Shown here: positions 16,684-24,892 of the stretch, piece by piece
Layout of the letters: each line of letters opens with the position of its first letter
How positions within the stretch are numbered: position 1 is the first letter of the stretch
Source of the DNA: Clostridia bacterium
GTDB lineage: Bacteria; Bacillota; Clostridia; Oscillospirales; CAG-272
Assembly: GCA_017472305.1 (NCBI GenBank)
Contig: JAFUQP010000039.1
Span: forward strand, 1 to 38,674
Length of the DNA: 38,674 bases
Reading direction: 5' to 3'
Translations under genes and position numbers: made by a program
The notes under the pieces: generated by a model
What the model saw: the letters and a program-made list of their open reading frames with translations, nothing else
What the model was told of the DNA's origin: nothing
The model's database searches: none

Positions 16684-17127
16684 ATGGAAATAAGACGCTC
16701 GCGCCCCGACGACGCAACGAGAATATCCGAGCTGGAGGGCGAAATATTCTCCGACCCGTGGCAGAAAAAGGACATCTTCTCATATATCTGCTCCGAGGAC
16801 GGAATGTGCTTTACAGCGCTCGATGGCGACGTGCCGATTGCCTATGTTATCGGCAGACTTATAGCACCCGAGGGAGAAATATACAGGATAGCGGTTGACG
16901 AAAAATACAGGGGGCGCGGTATCGGATACCGCCTGCTCTCCTACGCCTTAAAGAGCGAGAGAGGCCGCGGACTTGAAACCGTCTTTCTTGAGGTGAGGAG
17001 CAAAAATGCCGCGGCAATAGCCCTCTACTCGTCATACGGCTTTCGCAAAATGGGTGTGCGCCGTGGATACTATAAGAATCCCGACGACGACGCGATAGTA
17101 ATGATTTACGGAAAGCTTGGAGAGTAG
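16684..17127 (+). CDS. rimI: Ribosomal protein S18 alanine N-acetyltransferase (RimI-type GNAT)
   Basis: A 147-residue single-domain GNAT acetyltransferase. The acetyl-CoA motif A is visible as IYRIAVDEKYRGRGIGYRLL near 64-83. It is followed by VFLEVRSKNAAAIALYSSYGF, the 'N..A..LY...GF' motif typical of RimI. It acetylates the N-terminal alanine of ribosomal protein S18 in known relatives. Position directly upstream of tsaD supports RimI, since the two are usually linked, although tsaB and tsaE are missing here. The ribosome binding site is poor; coupling to galU is possible. Confidence 0.9.
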   Translation: MEIRRSRPDDATRISELEGEIFSDPWQKKDIFSYICSEDGMCFTALDGDVPIAYVIGRLIAPEGEIYRIAVDEKYRGRGIGYRLLSYALKSERGRGLETVFLEVRSKNAAAIALYSSYGFRKMGVRRGYYKNPDDDAIVMIYGKLGE

Positions 17128-17269
17128 CGCTTAGAAGCTCCGATAATACTGCGCGCTCACGACATAGTGTTCTCGACCGTCCGACGCCGCGTGCTTTTCC
17201 GTCACGGCAGGTAAACAGCCTGCAAAAAGTCAACAAAACATTACATAATCTACATATTTGGAGATAAAA

Positions 17270-18346
17270 ATGATAATTCTTGCATTTGAGAGCTCCTGCG
17301 ACGAAACCGCCGCTGCGGTGGTTTTCCATAGCAGTGAGGGATTCAGTGTAAAATCGAATATCGTAGCCTCGCAGATAGAAACTCACAGGCTATACGGCGG
17401 TGTAGTTCCCGAGATTGCAAGCCGCGCGCACACCGAGGCAATATCAAGAATAACCTATGAGGCGCTCGAGGCGGCGGGAGTGTCGCTTTCCGAGGTTGAC
17501 CTCATTGCAGTCACGGCAAATCCCGGGCTTATCGGCGCGCTTCTTGTGGGTGTGAACTTTGCAAAGGCCCTCGCCGCGCAGAACAAAATTCCGCTTGTCG
17601 CAGTTGACCATATCAAGGGGCACGTCGCGGCGGCGTACCTCACAGCTCCGAGCCCAAAGCCGCCGTTTATCGCGCTTGCGCTCTCAGGCGGTCACACGGC
17701 GATATACAGAGTTTCTGACTATACCGAATATGAGATTATCGGCACCACTCGCGACGATGCTATCGGCGAGTCATTTGATAAAATCGGCAGGCTGATAGGA
17801 ATTCCCTACCCCGCAGGGCGAGGCTTTGACGAGCTCTCGCGCGAGGGCTTCATTAAAGCGACGGGCGACCCCACGGACTTCTACGGAAAATACAAAAAGA
17901 GCGATAGCTACAAGGATAGGGAGCTATCCCTTCCCTCTCCCGCGCTATCCGACGGCTCTCTTGACTTCTCCTTCTCTGGACTCAAGACGGCAGCTATAAA
18001 TCTGCTTCACCGCTACGAGCAGTCAGGGCGAGAGCTCGACTCTGCCCTCTTTGCGGCAAGATACACCTACGAGGCAACCGAGGCTGTGGCGAAGAAGCTT
18101 TCGATGGCGCTTGACAAATACCCCGACTGTGACGTTGCGGTCGCGGGCGGCGTTGCGGCAAACTCACACCTGCGAAAAAGGCTTACAGAGGTCGCAGAGG
18201 CAAAGGGCAGACGGATTTTCATACCGCCGCTTGTCTACTGCGGCGACAACGCGGCAATGATTGCCGCCGAGGGCTACTATGAGTACATAAAGGGCAACCT
18301 TTCCGACTCCTCTCTTAACGCCTCGGCGCTCGACAGTATTGTATAA
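17270..18346 (+). CDS. tsaD: tRNA N6-adenosine threonylcarbamoyltransferase
   Basis: A 358-residue ASKHA-fold enzyme that transfers threonylcarbamoyl to A37 of ANN-decoding tRNAs. The N-terminus ILAFESSCDETAAA and HRLYGGVVPEIASRAH are family signatures. The metal ligands His114 and His118 lie in DHIKGHVAAAYL; the C-terminal CGDNAAMIAAEG supplies the acidic ligand. ATG 17270 is used because GGAG lies 7 nt upstream; TTG 17258 would place that site inside the gene. It needs TsaB and TsaE partners, which are not in this window. Confidence 0.97.
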   Translation: MIILAFESSCDETAAAVVFHSSEGFSVKSNIVASQIETHRLYGGVVPEIASRAHTEAISRITYEALEAAGVSLSEVDLIAVTANPGLIGALLVGVNFAKALAAQNKIPLVAVDHIKGHVAAAYLTAPSPKPPFIALALSGGHTAIYRVSDYTEYEIIGTTRDDAIGESFDKIGRLIGIPYPAGRGFDELSREGFIKATGDPTDFYGKYKKSDSYKDRELSLPSPALSDGSLDFSFSGLKTAAINLLHRYEQSGRELDSALFAARYTYEATEAVAKKLSMALDKYPDCDVAVAGGVAANSHLRKRLTEVAEAKGRRIFIPPLVYCGDNAAMIAAEGYYEYIKGNLSDSSLNASALDSIV

Positions 18347-18408
18347 AAACCTGCTGAACGGCAGTTATCTAAATTATTCGGTAATCTCTAACCGAGAAGG
18401 ACGGAAAA

Positions 18409-19140
18409 ATGGAACATATAGACAAGCTTCACGGAACCTTTGAAAGAAGAATTGCGGACACACAGAAGCCGACGGTCCCCACCGCGGTAATCAAGAGGCT
18501 TCCCCGCTATCACAGATATCTTGGCGACCTGCTCGCCGACGGAAGGCTCCGTATATCAAGCGCAGAGCTTTCAAAAATTATGAACGTTACCGCATCTCAG
18601 ATAAGGCAGGACCTTAACTGCTTCGGCGGCTTCGGTCAGCAGGGATACGGCTATAACATTAAGTATCTCTACGGCAAAATCAGCGAGCTGCTCGGAGTAA
18701 CGCAGGGCTTCACCGCCGTTATCGTAGGCGCGGGCAACCTCGGAAAGGCGCTCGCCGCAACGAGAATGTTCGGCAGACGCGGAGTAACGAGGCTTGCGCT
18801 CTTCGATGTTGACGAGAAAATAATCGGTACCGAAATTTACGGAATTCCCGTTCACTCGGTTGACTCGCTATATGACTTCTGCCGAAGTGAGAAGGTAGAT
18901 ATCGGCGTTCTTACCGTACCGAAGGATGCGGCGTACAGTGTCGCAAAAACGCTGATTTATGCGGGCGTCAAGGGTATATGGAACTTTGCCAACACCGAGC
19001 TTTCCTTCGAGGACGAGTGCGTTACGGTTGAAAACATTCACCTCGGTGACTCGCTTATGACTCTCTGCTATGAAATTAAATCGAAAAACGATAAAGAGAA
19101 TGCCGAGGACTCCGATGAAAGTGCCGAGGTCGAGCAGTAA
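18409..19140 (+). CDS. rex: Redox-sensing transcriptional repressor Rex
   Basis: A 243-residue repressor that senses the NADH/NAD+ ratio and in fermenters controls alcohol, lactate, butyrate and formate pathways. Residues 15-85 form the winged helix (RLPRYHRYLGDLL, ITSS-like AELSKIMNVTASQIRQDL, GYGYN). From about 100 on lies the Rossmann domain with VIVGAGNLGKALA. A leader hairpin TCGGT/ACCGA (18378-18395) precedes the AAGGACG ribosome binding site. I see no convincing Rex palindrome in the window, including upstream of pflB, so targets cannot be assigned. dnaD starts immediately after its stop. Confidence 0.96.
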   Translation: MEHIDKLHGTFERRIADTQKPTVPTAVIKRLPRYHRYLGDLLADGRLRISSAELSKIMNVTASQIRQDLNCFGGFGQQGYGYNIKYLYGKISELLGVTQGFTAVIVGAGNLGKALAATRMFGRRGVTRLALFDVDEKIIGTEIYGIPVHSVDSLYDFCRSEKVDIGVLTVPKDAAYSVAKTLIYAGVKGIWNFANTELSFEDECVTVENIHLGDSLMTLCYEIKSKNDKENAEDSDESAEVEQ

Positions 19141-20115
19141 ATGAGAAAATACATAATAGACGGCAAGGCTCTCACGGGCTCGTCGGTTTTTCTCGAGGCA
19201 TCTAGGGAGGAGCTTCGCGTTCTGCTCGCACTTATGGCGAAGGACGGCGTATTTGAGAGCACCGAGGAGCTTGCAAATCTTGCACAGACGACGAAGGCGA
19301 GAGCTCTCTCTGCGCTCACGCTCTTTGAGGAAGAGGGCATCATCAAGGCTGACAGCGGAACTTTGGGCAGCGCGGCTACCGAAATAATCGAGGAGTTCGA
19401 GGAGAGAATCACCAAGGGAATGATTCTCGAGGAGCCCACGGCAGAGGTAGCAAAAAGCATCAGATGCGAGGCTTTAGCCGAGCTTTTTGAGGAGCTCTGC
19501 AGGCTCATGGGAACTCCGTCGTTCTCAACCCCCGAAAGCAAGGCAATCACCGCCCTTGTAACCCAGTATTCGCTCTCACCCGATTATATCGCAACTCTCG
19601 CGACGCATATGAAAGACAAGAGCCGCTCGCTTACGGTAAACCTTCTTGTAAACAAAGCAATCCACCTCTCGGGCAAGGGTATTGACTCGACCGAAAGGCT
19701 CGAGGAGTATCTTAAGAGCTCCGAGAAAATGTCGGCGGCAACCTACGAATACTGCCGCGTTATCGGGCTGCACAGAAAGCTCTCCGACAGCGAAATCGCT
19801 TATTTTGAGCGCTGGGACAAGGAGCTTGGATATTCGGTTGAGATTGTCAAGGAGGCATTCAATATCGCGACAATAAACACCTCGAAGGTTTCTATCCCTT
19901 ATATGGACAAGGTGCTAACCGCCTGGCACGCGGCAGGCTGCAAAACCGTCGAGGACTGCAAAAGAGAGAGCGAAAAGGGACAAAAGCTTGCCAGAACCTC
20001 TCCGAAAAAGGGCTCGAAAACCCAGCCCGAACCCCCTCGCTACGGCGACTTTGACGTCGAGGATGCGTTTATGAAGGCTCTTGAGCGGAGCTACAGCACA
20101 GAGGATAAAAAATAA
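19141..20115 (+). CDS. dnaD: DnaD-domain primosome protein
   Basis: A 324-residue protein with an N-terminal winged-helix region (about 20-80, containing LANLAQTTKARALSALTLFEEEG) and a C-terminal DnaD/DnaB-like domain. The typical closing block is IPYMDKVLTAWHAAGCKTVE near 260-280. The family remodels DNA and helps load the replicative helicase at origin or restart. A Lys/Ser/Pro-rich linker and a short acidic end follow. The ATG directly abuts the rex stop. The helicase loader gene follows 19 nt later, a classical partnership. Confidence 0.9.
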   Translation: MRKYIIDGKALTGSSVFLEASREELRVLLALMAKDGVFESTEELANLAQTTKARALSALTLFEEEGIIKADSGTLGSAATEIIEEFEERITKGMILEEPTAEVAKSIRCEALAELFEELCRLMGTPSFSTPESKAITALVTQYSLSPDYIATLATHMKDKSRSLTVNLLVNKAIHLSGKGIDSTERLEEYLKSSEKMSAATYEYCRVIGLHRKLSDSEIAYFERWDKELGYSVEIVKEAFNIATINTSKVSIPYMDKVLTAWHAAGCKTVEDCKRESEKGQKLARTSPKKGSKTQPEPPRYGDFDVEDAFMKALERSYSTEDKK

Positions 20116-20134
20116 TGCGAAGGAAGTAAGCCTT

Positions 20135-21088
20135 ATGTATAATTACGAAAATTACACCAAGGTAAAGGAAGAGCTTGAAAGAAGGCGACTTGACTCTATA
20201 GAGGCGGCAGATGCGAGAGCCGAGCTTCTTCGCTCGCAGTCTGAGGAGATTGCAGAGATAGACAAGGAGCTCTCGGGAACGGGACTCTTACTGTTCAAGA
20301 CTGCCTGCTCGGGAGGCGATATAGCGCCTATCAAGAAGCGAAACCAGGAGCTGGTAAAAAAGAAAAGGGCGGCAATCGTGGCGCTCGGCTACCCCGAGGA
20401 CTTTGCCGAGGTTAAGTACCACTGCCCCGACTGCTCGGACACAGGCTATAATGAAAAGGGGGCGGTCTGCCACTGCCTGCGCGAGGAGCTAATTCGCGCT
20501 ACTATCGTATCCTCGGGTATAGGAAAGCTTATCGAGAGACAGTCGTTTGAAAACTTTGACCTTAACTGGTATAAGGACAACCCCGACGCCTATGCGAGAA
20601 TGGCGGCAAACCTCTCTGTAGCCAAGAGCTACGTGAAGAATTTCCCGAAGAAAAAGGACAATCTTCTTCTTATAGGTAAGACAGGCACGGGAAAAACCCA
20701 CGTTTCCACGGCTATCGCAAGAGAGATTATCTCTATGGGCTACGACGTGGTTTACGATAGCACGCATAACATTATCACCGACTTTGAGGCAGATAAATTC
20801 AGAAGCGGATACGGCGCAGGATATCAGCCAAAGAGCGAAAAGTATCTTGAATGCGACCTTTTGATTATAGACGACCTGGGCACGGAATTCTCCAGCCAGT
20901 TTACCGTATCCTGCCTCTACAATCTCCTCAACACTAGACTTAACCGCGGACTCGCAACCATAATTTCGACCAACCTCTCCGCTGACGAGCTTGCAAGAAA
21001 ATACGAGGACAGAATTTACTCACGTATCGTCGGCACCGACTCCAGAGTGCTCGTATTCGTGGGTCGCGACCACAGGCTCAATGCATAA
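20135..21088 (+). CDS. dnaI: DnaI/DnaC-type helicase loader ATPase
   Basis: A 317-residue AAA+ ATPase that loads replicative helicase onto DNA. Residues 1-90 are a charged coiled-coil-like segment. A four-cysteine cluster (CPDC at 97-100 and CHC at 112-114) corresponds to the zinc module of DnaI. Walker A GKTGTGKT is at 181-188, Walker B LLIIDD at 242-247, and ISTNLS is the sensor strand. The ATG at 20135 follows AAGGAAG. An upstream in-frame start would overlap the end of dnaD without a ribosome binding site. With dnaD it forms a replication initiation pair; a terminator follows. Confidence 0.9.
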   Translation: MYNYENYTKVKEELERRRLDSIEAADARAELLRSQSEEIAEIDKELSGTGLLLFKTACSGGDIAPIKKRNQELVKKKRAAIVALGYPEDFAEVKYHCPDCSDTGYNEKGAVCHCLREELIRATIVSSGIGKLIERQSFENFDLNWYKDNPDAYARMAANLSVAKSYVKNFPKKKDNLLLIGKTGTGKTHVSTAIAREIISMGYDVVYDSTHNIITDFEADKFRSGYGAGYQPKSEKYLECDLLIIDDLGTEFSSQFTVSCLYNLLNTRLNRGLATIISTNLSADELARKYEDRIYSRIVGTDSRVLVFVGRDHRLNA

Positions 21089-21188
21089 CGTAGCTCAAAG
21101 CCACCCCAAAAACGCAGTATTTTGCACACTTTGCTTTGCATTTTAGGAGCAATCACTGCAAAAATAAGTATAATCCGTTTTTCAAAAG

Positions 21189-21240
21189 CCGCAGATTTTT
21201 TGGCGAGTATTTTGCCATAAGAATTTGCGGTTTTTTCTTT
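21189..21240 (+). terminator. Strong intrinsic terminator after dnaI
   Basis: A long stem runs from 21189 to 21230: CCGCAGATTTTT pairs back to GAATTTGCGG and the inner TGGC/GCCA closes a 9-nt loop, with a single bulge. It is followed by TTTTTTCTTT. It ends the yqhQ-to-dnaI transcription run. Confidence 0.9.
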
Positions 21241-21340
21241 TCACTCCGGCGAAATGAATATTCTCTCCCTCAAATCCAACTGCCTGAATTAAATTCATCG
21301 AACCTACAAAGAATAAGGCAAACGAAAGGTAGGTAGGCTC

Positions 21341-22714
21341 GTGAACGCAACAGAAACAACAAAACCGGAACGAAGGACTTTAATAGATTTCAAATTCATA
21401 AAATTATTGCTTTTGACCTCACTGCCGCTTATGCTCGCCTCAGCTCTGTCCTACGGAATAGGACTTTCCGACAGTCTGATGCTTGCCGCGGCGGGAGAGG
21501 GCGAGGTCGGCGCTATCAGTGCAGGAGTTCAGATACAAAATCTGGTAACAACCGTCACGCTTGGATTCGATGCTGCAATTCTCCTGCTCTGTGCCCGTTA
21601 TCTTGGCGGTGGCAAGGAGCGCGAGGCGCTCTCCTGCGGCTCGCTCGGAACGCTTCTCTCGCTCGGCTTCGGTCTTCTGTGCTTCGCCGCCTTTTTCTTC
21701 TTTCCCGACCTTTTCGTATCGCTTCTATCCCGCGAAGAGAAGGTTATTTCTCTTGGCGGAGAATATCTTCGCACGCTTTCGCTTTCCTTCCCCCTTTTCT
21801 GCGCCTCGGGTGCGCTTGCCGCAATTCTAAAATCAAGAAAGCAGGTTGGCGCGGTGTTCTCTGCTTCGCTTATTTCGCTGGGGGTCAAGGTAGCATTGAA
21901 TTTTCTCCTTATCCCGGACTACTCGCTCGGGCTCGGCGCGCGCGGGGCGGCGCTTTCCACCGTCCTTGCAAGAGGAGCAGAGCTTGCCTTTCTTGCCGTA
22001 TGCTTTCTCTTATCGGTAAAGGATAAGCTTCGCCGCTTTTTGCCGACAAGCTCTGCCGCACGGGCGTTTGTGCGATACGGCACTCCTCTACTTCTCTCAC
22101 AGCTTGTATGGGCGGCAAATCTCTTCTACTCGACCTCTGTTATGGGCAGATACGGCGAGGGGCTGATTTCCGCGATCGGGATTGCAAACACGCTTAATAC
22201 GCTCTCCGCCGTTGTCACGTCGGGTATTGCAGGCGGCGCGGCTATACTTCTATCACGTGAGATTGGCAACGGAAAAACCGATACCGTCAGACTTCATACA
22301 CGCTCAGCGGAAATCACCTTTCTTCTTCTCGGCATTGCCGTCGGGGCGGTAATTTTCATTCTTCACAAGCCCTTTGTCTCGCTTTACTCGGTGAGTGGCG
22401 AGGTACGTGCGACGGCATTGTCGCTTCTCCTCTTTCTCTCGCTTCTGGCACCGATAACAGGATATCAATCCGCTGCTATGCTGGGGATTATAAAGAGCGG
22501 CGGTGACGTAGGCTTCGTCCTTTTCTCGGAGAGTGTGTCGGTCTTTCTCATCATCATTCCTCTCTCCCTCCTCGGCTCGGCGCTCTCGGTAACTCCAACG
22601 CTTCTCTACGTCGCCTTGAAGGCAGACGGAATACCGAAATGCTTTCTCGCCTTCAGACGTATTCGGAGCAGCTCCTATCCAAAGAGGCAAGCCGCAGAGC
22701 AATTCGGCACATAG
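21341..22714 (+). CDS. MATE-family multidrug/metabolite exporter
   Basis: A 457-residue integral membrane protein with about 12 hydrophobic segments in two similar halves. The first reads LTSLPLMLASALSYGIGLSD and has a QIQNLVTTVTLGFDAA stretch, typical of Na+/H+-coupled MATE transporters that extrude cationic drugs or metabolites. FVRYGTPLLLSQLVWA starts the second half. The start is GTG 21341 with AGGTAGG upstream; there is no better ATG before the first membrane segment. It stands alone between two terminators, so its substrate cannot be inferred from neighbours. Confidence 0.9.
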   Translation: MNATETTKPERRTLIDFKFIKLLLLTSLPLMLASALSYGIGLSDSLMLAAAGEGEVGAISAGVQIQNLVTTVTLGFDAAILLLCARYLGGGKEREALSCGSLGTLLSLGFGLLCFAAFFFFPDLFVSLLSREEKVISLGGEYLRTLSLSFPLFCASGALAAILKSRKQVGAVFSASLISLGVKVALNFLLIPDYSLGLGARGAALSTVLARGAELAFLAVCFLLSVKDKLRRFLPTSSAARAFVRYGTPLLLSQLVWAANLFYSTSVMGRYGEGLISAIGIANTLNTLSAVVTSGIAGGAAILLSREIGNGKTDTVRLHTRSAEITFLLLGIAVGAVIFILHKPFVSLYSVSGEVRATALSLLLFLSLLAPITGYQSAAMLGIIKSGGDVGFVLFSESVSVFLIIIPLSLLGSALSVTPTLLYVALKADGIPKCFLAFRRIRSSSYPKRQAAEQFGT

Positions 22715-22742
22715 CCCATACAAAACGGAATACAGCTGCGTT

Positions 22743-22762
22743 CCGATAGTGTATCGGTTTTT
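22743..22762 (+). terminator. Intrinsic terminator after the MATE gene
   Basis: CCGATA-GTG-TATCGG is a perfect 6-bp stem followed by TTTTT and a second T-run at 22766-22772. The left arm overlaps an alternative hairpin, CGGAA (22726-22730) with TTCCG (22741-22745), so two mutually exclusive folds are possible. Confidence 0.85.
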
Positions 22763-22860
22763 GCCTTTTTTTCTTTGGGTAATTTGCACAAAATTTCACT
22801 CCCTTTTTTATTACTGAAAAACAATTTTCTTTTCTTTTAATTTTAATTATTATTTTTCTA

Positions 22861-22889
22861 TTGACTTTGAACTTTTTTTAGGTTAAAAT
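22861..22889 (+). promoter_or_regulatory. Sigma-A promoter of the Cys-repeat lipoprotein
   Basis: TTGACT (22861-22866), 17 bp, TAAAAT (22884-22889). A very AT-rich stretch upstream could act as an UP element. The predicted start near 22896 gives a leader of about 28 nt with GAGGAAAGGA. Confidence 0.85.
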
Positions 22890-22924
22890 GTATATAACTT
22901 ACCATGAGGAAAGGATTTTAACTT

Positions 22925-24361
22925 ATGAAGAAGCTTTTGATAATGCTCATGGCTTTAATGCTCGTGATGCTTTCATTTACAGCCTGCGGAGATGACGACG
23001 ACAACGGCGGCGGAGACGGCGGAAGCGGCGGCTCCAGCGATACCGGCAACGGCAGCGGAGCAGGTGACACCGGAAGCGGTGACAGCACTGCTTGCCAGCA
23101 CACCAACACCACCGTTACCAAGCCCAGAGTTCCGGGTACTTGTACCGACAGAGAGCTGACTGCAGAGATTACCTGTAATGACTGTAACAAGGTAATTCAG
23201 GCACAGGAGGAGGGTAAGAGAGATTACGATAATCACTGCAAATACCCTGAAGGCAACTTCACCTTTACTGCTGCTGTAAGCCCCACCTGTACCGAGAAAG
23301 GCAACGGCCCCAAGGTTCAGTGCAAACATTGTAACAAAATACTTGATATGGGCGTAGCAATTGACGCGCTCGGACACGATTGGGTAGCAAACGCAGAGGT
23401 TCCGGCAACCTGTACCCGCCCCGGCTCCACCGGCGGTCAGCACTGCTCTGTCTGCTTCATTGAGAACCCCGAGAATAGGGCTACCGTTGTTCCCGCCCTC
23501 AATCACAAGGTAGGCGAAGAGTCGAAGCTCACCGAGGACACTACTTTTGAAGCGGTCTCCGCTACCTGTACCGAACAGGGTATCTCCAAGAAATATCACT
23601 GCTCTCTTTGTGACGAGGACGTATTTGAATACACTCCTGCTAAAAACCACATGGAAGACGGCGTAAGCAAGCTCGTTAAAGACGACGCTTTCGTAGCAGT
23701 AGACGCGACCTGCACCGAGAAGGGCAAGTCCGAGAGATATGTATGCTCGCTTTGCGGCGCCGAAGAGTTTACCGAAACCGATATGATAGCTCACAACTAC
23801 GGCACTGTAGAAGAACAGGCTGCCACCTGTGTAGCAGAGGGTCATAAAGCGGGCGAGAAGTGTACCGTGTGCGGTGATATCAAGATCGGATGCGAGGTTA
23901 TTCCTGTTGACCCCACGGCTCACGGTGAAAAAGAGGAGTACTCCGGCACAGGAGTCGATGCAGCCAACGTAGACTGCACTCACCGCGTTTGCACGACACT
24001 GGGTGAGAAGTGCAAGGATTGCGGCGAGGTAACTAAAGAGCCCGTCTACGGCGATTACGGCACAAACCACACCGCCGGCCATACCGAGGTTGAGGTTATC
24101 ATCAAGGAGGCTGCTTGCGGCGTTGCCGGAGAAAAGCAGTTCAAGTGCTCCGAGTGCGGTGCCTTTATCCTTGCTGAAGGCGGAACCGACAACAAGAAAG
24201 AAGAAATTCCCGCGCTCGACTGTGTTGACGAGGACGAGGACGGCTTCTGCGATGCTTGCGGCGAATGCATGGGTCACGTTGACGCAGAGCCCGCAGGTGC
24301 TGTTGACGGCAAGTGTGACGTTTGCGGCGAGGATATGCCCGCGGCAGAGCCTGCTGCATAA
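22925..24361 (+). CDS. Secreted lipoprotein with tandem CX10CX2C repeats
   Basis: A 478-residue predicted lipoprotein: a hydrophobic signal peptide ends in the lipobox SFTAC (Cys21), followed by a Gly/Ser/Asp-rich linker to about residue 55. The rest is a string of about eight degenerate repeats of 35-50 residues. Their core is C-x10-C-x2-C, seen at C73/84/87, C122/133/136, C163/174/177, C215/226/229, C263/274/277 and C302/313/316. Several are followed by a histidine 13-17 residues later; later copies are looser. The C-terminus DEDEDGFCDACGEC looks like an acidic metal loop. The pattern suggests zinc-knuckle-like modules on the cell surface, for metal binding or adhesion. I know no assigned function. 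Confidence 0.85.
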   Translation: MKKLLIMLMALMLVMLSFTACGDDDDNGGGDGGSGGSSDTGNGSGAGDTGSGDSTACQHTNTTVTKPRVPGTCTDRELTAEITCNDCNKVIQAQEEGKRDYDNHCKYPEGNFTFTAAVSPTCTEKGNGPKVQCKHCNKILDMGVAIDALGHDWVANAEVPATCTRPGSTGGQHCSVCFIENPENRATVVPALNHKVGEESKLTEDTTFEAVSATCTEQGISKKYHCSLCDEDVFEYTPAKNHMEDGVSKLVKDDAFVAVDATCTEKGKSERYVCSLCGAEEFTETDMIAHNYGTVEEQAATCVAEGHKAGEKCTVCGDIKIGCEVIPVDPTAHGEKEEYSGTGVDAANVDCTHRVCTTLGEKCKDCGEVTKEPVYGDYGTNHTAGHTEVEVIIKEAACGVAGEKQFKCSECGAFILAEGGTDNKKEEIPALDCVDEDEDGFCDACGECMGHVDAEPAGAVDGKCDVCGEDMPAAEPAA

Positions 24362-24400
24362 CCCGAATTTCTACATAATAATTATATAGCCTGTACGGCA

Positions 24401-24439
24401 AAGAGGAGCAGACATAGCGTCTGCTCCTCTTGTTTTTTT
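24401..24439 (+). terminator. Strong intrinsic terminator after the Cys-repeat lipoprotein
   Basis: AAGAGGAGCAGAC (24401-24413) and GTCTGCTCCTCTT (24419-24431) form a perfect 13-bp stem with a 5-nt loop, followed by GTTTTTTTG. It separates this gene from the convergent flavoprotein operon. Confidence 0.95.
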
Positions 24440-24528
24440 GTTTTTCCTACTCTTCCGACTTCCGCGGCTTTTTTATTTAATCAGCCGAGGCACGCTTGTA
24501 TCTCCGCACAGAAAAAGGCGGCTTTGTC

Positions 24529-24888
24529 CTACTCCTTATTAGCAGTAGCAACAACCGATACTCCCGTGCCTGCAACGTCTGCAATAATCACGTCACCAAT
24601 ACTTAAGGGAAGAGCGGCTGTGACGGAGTTAATCTCCTTCATAACCTCGAATATTTTCTCCTTTGGAACAGTGCCGAGTGTCTTTACCGCAACCACCGAG
24701 CCGTCGGTAGCTCTAACGGTGCTTGTAACCGTTCTTCTCGGGTGAGTGCATTCGTCGGTCGCGTATGTCACACCCCTTTTGCAGGCATTGCCGACAACCG
24801 AGGCAACCTTCCCCTCAGAGTCAAACGAAACCTCGAGAGTACAGCCGCGAGGGCATACAATACAGGTTAAAATTCTATTTTCCTTCAT
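24529..24888 (-). CDS. DUF1667 protein (cysteine-rich partner of flavoprotein dehydrogenases)
   Basis: A 119-residue soluble protein. CIVCPRGC at 10-17 and two more cysteines (NACKRG and DECTHP) give the four-to-five-cysteine pattern of DUF1667, suggesting an iron-sulfur or zinc site. The family is almost always encoded with a GlpA-like flavoprotein and a second FAD/NAD reductase, as here, where it is last in the operon with a 4-nt gap. GAGGAGTGA, overlapping the end of the previous gene, is its ribosome binding site. It is probably a small electron-transfer or assembly subunit; that is inference. Confidence 0.9.
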   Translation of the reverse strand: MKENRILTCIVCPRGCTLEVSFDSEGKVASVVGNACKRGVTYATDECTHPRRTVTSTVRATDGSVVAVKTLGTVPKEKIFEVMKEINSVTAALPLSIGDVIIADVAGTGVSVVATANKE

Positions 24889-24892
24889 ACCG

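Noticed and set aside
22973-24277. 434-codon open frame opposite the Cys-repeat lipoprotein
   Set aside because: Long antisense frames arise because the lipoprotein's repeated codons avoid stops on the other strand; it has no ribosome binding site or promoter.
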